Position numbers and translations under genes: made by a program. The notes beneath the pieces were generated by a model, which was not told the origin of the DNA, ran no database searches, and saw only the letters and a program-made list of their open reading frames with translations. DNA of 64,000 nt from Chitinophaga japonensis (GTDB taxonomy: Bacteria; Bacteroidota; Bacteroidia; Chitinophagales; Chitinophagaceae): NCBI RefSeq assembly GCF_007830125.1, contig NZ_VLLG01000003.1:1691115-1755114 (forward strand), read 5' to 3'. This document shows positions 26,030 through 32,283 of the stretch, piece after piece; the first letter of the stretch is position 1, and each line of letters begins with the position of its first letter.

Positions 26030-27160
26030 TTATGCGGGCACGGTAACCGGCTCCGCTGCCGTATGCCCGTGCAGGTGCAGTTGCAGGGTGACCCTGAATT
26101 GATCTCCGTCTTGTTGGATATGCAGGTGGTGCTTGCCGGGATATACCAGGTCCAGCCTGCGCTGCACGTTCTTCAGGCCAATGCCGCTGTGCCGCAGGAA
26201 ACCGCCGGATGCCTGCTGCTGTAGGGACATGCTGTTGGCAATGTCAAACAGCAGGCGCTGCCCCTCAAAGCGGAGGTGCAGCCTGATCCAGTTGGGCTGG
26301 TCCTTCCGCTGCGATACGTGCTTGAACGCATTTTCCACGAAAGGCATTAATACAAAAGGCGCAATGGTAAGGTCGCCGGTATGCGGCTCCCCCACCTCCA
26401 GTGTGAGCTCAAAATTATTGTGATCCTGTCGGAGCTTTTCCAGCTCAATAAAATTGCTGAGGTAGCCCAGTTCCTGTTCCAGCGGGATCTCCTGCTCATT
26501 GCACTCGTAGAGCTGGTACCGGAGCAGGTCGGAAAATTTGGCCAGCGATGCGGAGGCCATGGCCGGGTTTTTATGGATGAGCACAAATATGGAGTTGATG
26601 GTATTGAAAAGAAAATGCGGGTTGAACTGCGACTTCAGGAATTTCAGCTCGGTTTCCAGCTTTTCCTTTTCCAGGAGCTGCTGCCTGCGCTGGGCCTTTA
26701 TCCAGCTTTTGGCCAGGCGTATGCTCATGGCCAGTGTCATGCCTGCCAGGGTGGAAGGCAGGGTAGAGCCCTTGAAAAGCTGGAGGTAATTGTCCGGCTT
26801 CAGGCCGTACAGCTCCTCGAAGGAGTGGTGCGTCCAGGCCGCGCCGGCATAGTAGCCGCTAACAATCAGGGCAGCGGTTGTAACAACGGTCAGCAGGAAA
26901 AGCAGGATGTAGGGCACATAACGTCCTTTTTCCAGGAAGCGGGGCATCAGGAAATACAGGTTGAAATAAGCGCCCAGGGCCTGGAATACCACGTAAAAGG
27001 AGAACTTGACGGAATAGGGCGAAAAGAGGATGTTGTTGATCACGATCCAGGGATCGCCGGTGGCCAGCGTCCACCACATGGAATGGTACAGGAACCAGAA
27101 CGGCAGGTGGTACAGCCGGTACCGGAATAGCCAGTTGTAGTGTGCAGGACGGACAGGCAA
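26030..27160 (-). CDS. LytS-type sensor histidine kinase
   Basis: A 376-residue membrane kinase: four predicted membrane segments in the first 150 residues (for example FYVVFQALGAYFNLYFLM, YILLFLLTVVTTAALIVSGYYAG), a short coiled coil (QRRQQLLEKEKLETELKFL), then the His_kinase domain with phospho-acceptor His in FNPHFLFNTINSIF (near residue 195) and a C-terminal ATPase domain (LMPFVENAFKHV; SGIGLKNVQRRL). It has no recognisable periplasmic domain, so it may sense a membrane signal. The initiation codon appears to be TTG at 27160; no in-frame ATG exists before the first membrane segment. Partner regulator directly downstream. Confidence 0.9.
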   Translation of the reverse strand: MPVRPAHYNWLFRYRLYHLPFWFLYHSMWWTLATGDPWIVINNILFSPYSVKFSFYVVFQALGAYFNLYFLMPRFLEKGRYVPYILLFLLTVVTTAALIVSGYYAGAAWTHHSFEELYGLKPDNYLQLFKGSTLPSTLAGMTLAMSIRLAKSWIKAQRRQQLLEKEKLETELKFLKSQFNPHFLFNTINSIFVLIHKNPAMASASLAKFSDLLRYQLYECNEQEIPLEQELGYLSNFIELEKLRQDHNNFELTLEVGEPHTGDLTIAPFVLMPFVENAFKHVSQRKDQPNWIRLHLRFEGQRLLFDIANSMSLQQQASGGFLRHSGIGLKNVQRRLDLVYPGKHHLHIQQDGDQFRVTLQLHLHGHTAAEPVTVPA

Positions 27161-27310
27161 GGTGCTTGAGTTTAATGCATGGATAGCGGCAGCAGGGGCG
27201 CCGGCGGCCGCTCTTAAAGGTAATCAAAATCCGCCGCTCCGCCTGGCCCTGCATATGACCTGCGGAGAAAAATTGACGAAAGGACGGAGAAAATGGATGA
27301 CAGGCGGGGT

Positions 27311-27862
27311 TTAGTCCAGGCGGGCCAGGTTCTCATCCACCAGGGCCACCGCCTTTTGATACAGTTGCTGGTGGCCCCGGGTCATTTTTTTCAGCAGGGC
27401 CTTACATTCACGCAGGAAGACTTTGGCAAAATCGGGATCATGGTGCACGATCTCTTTGCAGTTGTCCACGATGTCGGCATATTTAACGGTCTGTGCCGCA
27501 GCGCTGATCTTTTCCAGGCGCGCTGTCTCCATGGCCTTGCGCTTGCGCCGGTTCCATCGGGGATAGGCCGCCCTGGTGTAGACGTCTGTCAGTTCTACTA
27601 CCAACTGCAGGGTGCGCGTCGCCTGTGGCGCATTCATAACGTGATCCAGGAAATCTTTCATGGCCTGTTTGTTCACCGGCGTGTCCTCCAGCACATCGTG
27701 CAGCAGCGCTGCAGCCAGCATGGCCGTATCGGCCTGGTGGGCGCGGCAGATCTCCATTACCCGCACGGGATGCACGATATAAGGCTCCGGGGTATATTTG
27801 CGGGTTTGCTCCCCATGGGCCTGGCGGGCGAAGTCCTTTACCTGTTCCAGCAGTGCTTCCAT
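27311..27862 (-). CDS. HD-domain hydrolase, SpoT/MESH1-like
   Basis: A 183-residue single-domain HD protein. Metal ligands are His31 (YIVHPVRV), His55-Asp56 (ALLHDVLEDT) and Asp130 (VKYADIVDN). The order and the context YIVHP...LLHDVLEDT...LTDVYT...RKRKAMETARLEKISAAAQTVKYADI follow the hydrolase domain of RelA/SpoT and the stand-alone (p)ppGpp hydrolases of MESH1 type. A role in alarmone breakdown is therefore plausible but not shown; related HD enzymes act on other nucleotides. The start is ATG 27862, nine bases from a 16-base palindrome that may be an operator shared with the divergent aldo-keto reductase. Confidence 0.75.
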   Translation of the reverse strand: MEALLEQVKDFARQAHGEQTRKYTPEPYIVHPVRVMEICRAHQADTAMLAAALLHDVLEDTPVNKQAMKDFLDHVMNAPQATRTLQLVVELTDVYTRAAYPRWNRRKRKAMETARLEKISAAAQTVKYADIVDNCKEIVHHDPDFAKVFLRECKALLKKMTRGHQQLYQKAVALVDENLARLD

Positions 27863-27870
27863 GATAATGT

Positions 27871-27886
27871 CTATCTAATTAGATAG
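27871..27886. promoter_or_regulatory. Candidate operator palindrome between HD hydrolase and aldo-keto reductase
   Basis: CTATCTAATTAGATAG is a perfect 16-base palindrome, followed six bases later by another GATAG half-site. It lies between two divergent genes, overlapping the expected promoter of the HD gene. No regulator gene is adjacent. Confidence 0.45.
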
Positions 27887-27951
27887 TATAGATAGTAAAT
27901 ACCTATCAAAAAAAATACCTTTTATCTTTACGCTCATTAAAAATCAACAAT

Positions 27952-28944
27952 ATGGAATACAGGCAATTAGGAGAGAGCAATCTGGAAGTATCGGCCATCA
28001 CCTTTGGTGCATGGGCCATTGGCGGATGGATGTGGGGCGGCGCAGAGCGCAGGGATGCCCTGGCGGCCATACAGGCGTCCGTCGATCACGGGGTGACATC
28101 TATTGACACGGCACCCATTTACGGGCAGGGACTGAGCGAGGAAATTGTAGGGGAGGCCCTGAAAAGCATTCCGCGCGACAAGGTGCAGGTGCTCACCAAG
28201 TTCGGGATGCGCTGGGACCTGGCCCAAGGTGCGCTGGCGTTCAAAAGCCAGGACAACAGCGGCAAAGACATTGATATTTACAAATATGCCGGCAGGGAAA
28301 GCGTGATCAAAGAATGCGAGGACAGCCTGCGCCGCCTGGGAACGGACTATATAGACCTGTACCAGATCCACTGGCCGGACGTGACCACGCCGATCGCGGA
28401 GACCTTTGAAGCAGTGCTGCGCCTGCAGGAGCAGGGCAAGATACGGGCTGCCGGCGTATCCAATTATAATGTATCGCAGATGCAGGAGGCGGAGCAGGTG
28501 ATCCGCCTGGCCTCCAACCAGGTGCCGTTCAGCATGGTGGAAAGGACCATCGAGGAAGAGCTGGTGCCGTACTGCATCCGGCATAAGAAAGGCATACTGG
28601 CGTACAGCCCGCTGCAAAGGGGCATCCTCACCGGTAAGATAAAGCCGGGCCATGTGTTCAATGCCGGCGACCACCGCCCCGGCACCAAATTCTACCAGCC
28701 GGAGAACCTTGCCCGCATCAATGCATTCCTGGACGAGTTGCTCCCCATGGCGGAAAGCAAAGGCGCTACCCTGGCGCAACTGGTGATCCGCTGGACCATA
28801 GAAAGGCCGGGCATTACCGTAGCGCTGGTAGGCGCCCGTGATGCCAGCCAGGCTATCCAGAATGCCAAAGCCATCGAGGTGAAGCTGAGCCCGGAGGAGA
28901 TCAACTTTATTAATGAAAGGTTGTACAAAGTGGAGCTGGTATAA
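27952..28944 (+). CDS. Aldo-keto reductase
   Basis: A 330-residue NADPH-dependent oxidoreductase of the aldo-keto reductase superfamily (TIM barrel). The catalytic tetrad is complete: Asp52 (IDTAP), Tyr57 (IYGQG), Lys83 (LTKFG) and His140 (YQIHWPD). The N-terminus MEYRQLGESNLEVSAITFGAW and the C-terminal VALVGARDASQAIQNAKA cofactor motif are those of the YajO/YdhF-like bacterial group. The substrate is not predictable. The gene is followed by a strong intrinsic terminator, so it is a single-gene transcript. Confidence 0.92.
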   Translation: MEYRQLGESNLEVSAITFGAWAIGGWMWGGAERRDALAAIQASVDHGVTSIDTAPIYGQGLSEEIVGEALKSIPRDKVQVLTKFGMRWDLAQGALAFKSQDNSGKDIDIYKYAGRESVIKECEDSLRRLGTDYIDLYQIHWPDVTTPIAETFEAVLRLQEQGKIRAAGVSNYNVSQMQEAEQVIRLASNQVPFSMVERTIEEELVPYCIRHKKGILAYSPLQRGILTGKIKPGHVFNAGDHRPGTKFYQPENLARINAFLDELLPMAESKGATLAQLVIRWTIERPGITVALVGARDASQAIQNAKAIEVKLSPEEINFINERLYKVELV

Positions 28945-28951
28945 ATCTTAG

Positions 28952-28994
28952 TGATTAGCAGTTAGCTGTGAAGCTAACTGCTAATCATTTTTTT
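28952..28994 (+). terminator. Strong intrinsic terminator after the aldo-keto reductase, AGTTAGC type
   Basis: A perfect 16-pair stem (TGATTAGCAGTTAGCT with its complement) with a GTGA loop (28968-28971), followed by seven T (28985-28991 region). The stem contains two 7-base units GATTAGC and AGTTAGC, and shares its core with the palindrome after phoH (14129). Confidence 0.88.
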
Positions 28995-29011
28995 CGTATT
29001 ATTGCATTAGC

Positions 29012-29107
29012 ATGCAATACCTGCATACATATCGCGGCGCTGACCAGCGCCATATTAAATACTGCTTCTTAATGGCCACCCTGGCCATGGATTCGTTTGC
29101 CGCTTAA
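29012..29107 (+). CDS. Small ORF (31 aa) upstream of hpd, paralogue of the hmgA leader ORF
   Basis: ATG at 29012, TAA at 29105. The peptide ends IKYCFLMATLAMDSFAA and starts MQYLHTY; the paralogue before hmgA starts MPYFRNF and ends KYYFLLATLAMDS, with a similar D-[KQ]-R basic patch between. Silent codon differences in the shared part argue for translation of both. TATTATTG (28997-29004) resembles a -7 element but is so close that translation would be almost leaderless; alternatively the promoter is elsewhere. The ORF follows directly after a strong terminator, so it starts a new transcript that leads to hpd at 29290. After its stop comes a GC palindrome (29109-29120). Leader-peptide function is inference from position, size and conservation. 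Confidence 0.6.
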   Translation: MQYLHTYRGADQRHIKYCFLMATLAMDSFAA

Positions 29108-29108
29108 T

Positions 29109-29148
29109 GCCGGCGCCGGCTACCTCCGGGCAGTGATTCCCCGTTTTT
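29109..29148 (+). promoter_or_regulatory. Possible attenuator structures between the small ORF and hpd
   Basis: GCCGGCGCCGGC (29109-29120) can fold on itself; its second half CCGG can alternatively pair with CCGG at 29126-29129; and CGGG (29127-29130) can pair with CCCG (29140-29143) just before TTTTT (29144-29148), a weak terminator form. The last two pairings exclude each other. Stems are only four bases, so this is tentative. The rest of the gap to hpd (29149-29289) shows nothing clear. Confidence 0.3.
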
Positions 29149-29289
29149 ACATATTTGTTTCCATTTTCCATTTCCCGGGACAGCAACGGTATCGCCTGCA
29201 TGCATTTGTCATACACCGGACATCTGACCAGATCATAAACCAACCATTAATTTTTTCATACACCAAAATTTTCTTAAACGTCTACAGAT

Positions 29290-30417
29290 ATGGATACAGC
29301 CACTGCAAACGCCGTGCATACAGGCACCCCCGATTTCTTACCGCTGAATGGTACGGATTACATTGAATTTTACGTGGGCAATGCCAGGCAGGCCGCCCAT
29401 TTTTACAAGACCGCCTTCGGTTTCCAGTCTGCCGCCTATGCCGGGCCGGAGACGGGCGTAAAGGACCGCGTTTCCTATGTGCTGGTGCAAAACAAGCTGC
29501 GTTTTGTGCTTACCACTCCTTTGAAGCCCGGCAACGAGATCGCGCAGCACATTGACAGGCACGGCGATGGCGTAAAAGTGCTGGCCCTGTGGGTAGATGA
29601 TGCCCGTGCCGCCTTTGCCGCCACGGTGGAAAGAGGCGCCCGGCCTTTCCTGGAGCCGGTAGTGGAAAAGGACGGGTTTGGCGAGGTGGTGCGCAGCGGC
29701 ATCCACACCTATGGCGATACTGTGCATATTTTCGTGGAGCGTAAAAATTACAAAGGCCCCTTCCTGCCCGGCTTCCGGGAGTGGAAAACCGCTTACAACC
29801 CTGCCCCCACCGGCTTGCAATACGTGGACCACTGCGTGGGCAACGTAGGCTGGAATGAAATGAACACCTGGGTGAACTTTTACGCCACTACCATGGGTTT
29901 CCACAACCTGGTCTCCTTTGATGACAAGGACATTTCCACGGAGTACTCCGCTTTAATGAGCAAGGTGATGAGCAACGGCAACGGGCGCATCAAATTCCCG
30001 ATCAATGAGCCCGCCGAAGGCAAGAAGAAATCCCAGATCGAGGAATACCTGGATTTTTACGGCGGCCCGGGCGTACAGCACGTGGCTATTGCCACCAACG
30101 ACATTATCCATACCGTAAGCGAGCTGCAGCGCAGGGGCGTGGAATTTCTTACCGTGCCCGGCACTTATTATGACGAGCTGCTGGACCGGGTGGGGAAGAT
30201 AGACGAGGATATGGCCCCCCTGCGTGAGCTGGGCATCCTGGTAGACCGCGACGAGGAGGGCTACCTGCTGCAGATCTTCACCAAACCTGTACAGGACCGC
30301 CCTACCGTTTTCTTCGAGATCATACAGCGCAAAGGCGCCAAATCCTTTGGTAAAGGCAATTTCAAGGCCCTGTTTGAGAGCATTGAGCGGGAGCAGGCGC
30401 TGAGGGGCAACCTGTGA
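29290..30417 (+). CDS. hpd: 4-Hydroxyphenylpyruvate dioxygenase
   Basis: Converts 4-hydroxyphenylpyruvate to homogentisate, the step before HmgA, in tyrosine breakdown; an Fe(II) enzyme of the vicinal oxygen chelate fold. 375 residues, the usual length, with two VOC domains (about 15-155 and 175-350). Iron ligands: His181 (VDHCVGN), His264 (VQHVAIAT) and Glu343 (VFFEIIQR). The C-terminal KGAKSFGKGNFKALFESIE helix that closes the active site is intact. The start ATG at 29290 follows a 182-base leader with the small aromatic ORF. A repeat of octad type begins a few bases after the stop. Confidence 0.96.
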   Translation: MDTATANAVHTGTPDFLPLNGTDYIEFYVGNARQAAHFYKTAFGFQSAAYAGPETGVKDRVSYVLVQNKLRFVLTTPLKPGNEIAQHIDRHGDGVKVLALWVDDARAAFAATVERGARPFLEPVVEKDGFGEVVRSGIHTYGDTVHIFVERKNYKGPFLPGFREWKTAYNPAPTGLQYVDHCVGNVGWNEMNTWVNFYATTMGFHNLVSFDDKDISTEYSALMSKVMSNGNGRIKFPINEPAEGKKKSQIEEYLDFYGGPGVQHVAIATNDIIHTVSELQRRGVEFLTVPGTYYDELLDRVGKIDEDMAPLRELGILVDRDEEGYLLQIFTKPVQDRPTVFFEIIQRKGAKSFGKGNFKALFESIEREQALRGNL

Positions 30418-30422
30418 TGGAG

Positions 30423-30517
30423 TGCTGATATGCTAAATATGCTGATGTGCAGATGAAGGTATTTTCGTCTGCACATTTGCTATATGCCAGTCTGCACATT
30501 AATTTCGTGCAATATTC
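30423..30517. repeat. Octad inverted-repeat element, ATGTGCAG family (degenerate)
   Basis: Left arm about 30423-30457 with TGC at steps of 8, 9 and 8 bases (TGCTGATA, TGCTAAATA, TGCTGATG, TGCAGATG); right arm about 30467-30500 carries CGTCTGCACATTTGC and GTCTGCACATT, the inverse. Closely related to the element at 57341. It follows the stop codon of hpd and also holds a promoter for the next small gene. Confidence 0.7.
30476..30507 (+). promoter_or_regulatory. Candidate promoter of the small membrane protein
   Basis: TTTG (30476-30479), 20 bases, then TAATTTCG (30500-30507), one mismatch from TAnnTTTG, 33 bases before the ATG at 30541. The -33 part lies inside the repeat arm. Confidence 0.45.
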
Positions 30518-30540
30518 CATTATTATAGCACGTTTGTTTT

Positions 30541-30735
30541 ATGAGAACACAAACAATATTTGGTATTTTGTTCCTGTTGGGAGGGATATTCCAGGCCATC
30601 ACCGCCTACCTGATCTACCAGGGTCATGAGCATTATATCCTGCGCCTGGCCAACCGCAAGATCGGTATGATTATATATATTATTTTTGCATTGTTGTTAT
30701 TCTTTTTAGCTTATGTCAATTTATTCAGTCGTTGA
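30541..30735 (+). CDS. Small membrane protein with two membrane segments
   Basis: 64 residues with two hydrophobic segments (IFGILFLLGGIFQAITAYLIY, about 5-25, and IGMIIYIIFALLLFFLAYVNLF, about 41-62) joined by a short basic loop (LRLANRKI). I do not recognise the family. The clean start just after a plausible promoter and normal codon use support it as real. It precedes the YafK-like gene by 28 bases and may be co-transcribed with it. Confidence 0.6.
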   Translation: MRTQTIFGILFLLGGIFQAITAYLIYQGHEHYILRLANRKIGMIIYIIFALLLFFLAYVNLFSR

Positions 30736-30763
30736 TAGCTATTAAAATTTTGTTAAAAAGCAT

Positions 30764-31513
30764 ATGAAGCGGATCATTGTAGCGGCAATTCTGATGTGGA
30801 GCGCTTCCACTGCCTGGGCCCAGCAGTCCTTCCTGGAGAACCAGAAGCTGTTCCCCAAAGTAGGCGTGGCTTTCCGGGAAAAAGAAGAAGCGCTGAAAAA
30901 GGAGTTTGAGAAAAAGGGGCTGGCTTATCCGGCCAAATATATCTTCATGCGCTCCTTTAAACTGGACAGCGAGCTGGAAATATGGGTGAAGAACAGCATA
31001 ACGGACACTTTCCGCCTGTTCAAATCCTACCGCGTATGCACCCTGTCCGGCAAAATGGGGCCCAAGCGTAAAGAGGGTGACCGGCAGGTACCGGAAGGGT
31101 TCTACTACATCAATGACTTCAATCCCAACAGCAACTACCACCTGTCCCTGGGCATTAACTATCCCAACTATTCCGACAAGATACTGAGCGATCCCAAGAA
31201 GCCGGGCGGGGAAATATACATTCACGGCAGTTGCCTGACCGTAGGCTGTATCCCGCTGACAGATGAATACATTGAGGAGGTGTACATCCTGGCGGTGAAC
31301 GCCAAGAATGCCGGTCAGGATTTTATACCCGTACATGTATACCCGGTGAAGTTCGGCAATACCCGCTCCATGGACTACCTGGGCGGCGTATCCCTTACGG
31401 ACAACAGCTCCCAGCAGTTCTGGGTGGAGCTGAAAACCGCATACGACTACTTTGAAAAACATCACCGCCTGCCGGTTGTGCTGGTGGACAACAAGGGGAA
31501 ATACGTGATGTAA
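30764..31513 (+). CDS. Exported L,D-transpeptidase-fold protein, YafK/DpaA-like
   Basis: A 249-residue exported protein: signal peptide (1-19, ending WAQ), YkuD fold at about 60-200. The active-site stretch is IYIHGSCLTVGCIPLTD with His154 and Cys162. The family's usual SxGCxR is here TVGCIP, which fits the YafK group; E. coli YafK (LdtF, DpaA) cleaves the bond between Braun lipoprotein and peptidoglycan or modulates cross-linking. The preceding EGFYYINDFNPNSNYHLSLGINYPN block is also YafK-like. The exact reaction in Bacteroidota, which lack Lpp, is uncertain. Its stop codon overlaps the first base pairs of a heptad element. Confidence 0.85.
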   Translation: MKRIIVAAILMWSASTAWAQQSFLENQKLFPKVGVAFREKEEALKKEFEKKGLAYPAKYIFMRSFKLDSELEIWVKNSITDTFRLFKSYRVCTLSGKMGPKRKEGDRQVPEGFYYINDFNPNSNYHLSLGINYPNYSDKILSDPKKPGGEIYIHGSCLTVGCIPLTDEYIEEVYILAVNAKNAGQDFIPVHVYPVKFGNTRSMDYLGGVSLTDNSSQQFWVELKTAYDYFEKHHRLPVVLVDNKGKYVM

Positions 31514-31627
31514 TTAAGAATTAATAATTAACAATTAATAATTAATGCCCGTAACGCCGGTGTTTCGCACAGCATCGGTACTACGGGTATTATTAATTAT
31601 TCATTATTAATTATTAATTCATTATTT
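31512..31627. repeat. Heptad inverted-repeat element, AATTAAT family
   Basis: Left arm 31512-31546, five exact 7-base units (AATTAAG, AATTAAT, AATTAAC and so on), starting inside the stop codon of the YafK-like gene; right arm 31590-31627, the inverse. The inner part adds a second stem (CCCGTA with TACGGG, CCGGTG with CATCGG) and the loop-motif variants CGTAACGC (31550) and GTGTTTCG (31560). Confidence 0.9.
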
Positions 31628-31658
31628 TGTTGGCTAAAGGTCAAATCAATTTACTGTT

Positions 31659-32234
31659 ATGAATAGAAGAGATGCCATTAAGAACGTTGCCCTTCTCCTG
31701 GGCAGTGCCATTTCTGCTTCCACGTTGGCAGCCCTGGAAGGCTGTAAAAGCTCCGCGCCGAAAAACTACGCCCTGGAGGCGCCGGAAACAAAATCCATAC
31801 TGGCTGAGATAGCGGAAACCATTATACCGGAAACGGATACGCCTGGCGCCAAAGCGGCCAAGGTAGACGAATTCATCGTACTGATGATGAACGACTGCTA
31901 CGAGCAGAAAGACCAGCAGGTGCTCCTGGATGGCCTGAAGAAGATCGATGAGGCCAGCCAGCAACAATACAAAAAGCCATTTACGGAGCTGACGGCAGAA
32001 GAGAAAACAGCCGTGCTTACAGCGGTTGACAAGGAGCGGGTGGCTTACAATAAAAGAGAGAACAAGCAGCCGGAAGACGGGCCGCATTATTTCCAACTGA
32101 TCAAGGAACTGACCCTGCTGGGCTACTTTACCTCCGAGCCTGGCGCTACCAAGGCGCTCCGCTATGTAGCGGTGCCTGGGAAATATGAAGGCTGCATTCC
32201 CTACAAGGAAGGGGAGAAGGCATGGGCCATGTAG
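31659..32234 (+). CDS. Gluconate 2-dehydrogenase subunit 3-like exported protein
   Basis: A 191-residue protein of the gluconate 2-dehydrogenase subunit 3 family, the small partner of GMC-type flavin dehydrogenases. The N-terminus MNRRDAIKNVALLLGS carries a twin-arginine-like RR motif and a hydrophobic stretch, and LAALEGCKS suggests a lipoprotein Cys at about 31. The mature part contains LAEIAETIIPETDTPGAKAAKVDEFI, a family hallmark. It precedes two GMC oxidoreductases and probably escorts or anchors one of them at the membrane. The TAG stop is part of a four-unit heptad arm (32231). Confidence 0.88.
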   Translation: MNRRDAIKNVALLLGSAISASTLAALEGCKSSAPKNYALEAPETKSILAEIAETIIPETDTPGAKAAKVDEFIVLMMNDCYEQKDQQVLLDGLKKIDEASQQQYKKPFTELTAEEKTAVLTAVDKERVAYNKRENKQPEDGPHYFQLIKELTLLGYFTSEPGATKALRYVAVPGKYEGCIPYKEGEKAWAM

Positions 32235-32258
32235 GAAGCAGGAAGTAAGAAGCAAAGA
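32231..32258 (+). repeat. Single heptad arm, GAAGTAR family, at a stop codon
   Basis: Four tandem 7-base units (GTAGGAA, GCAGGAA, GTAAGAA, GCAAAGA) without an inverted arm. The stop codon TAG (32232-32234) lies in the first unit. Confidence 0.7.
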
Positions 32259-32283
32259 TCATTTTAACAAAAAAGGAAATTCC

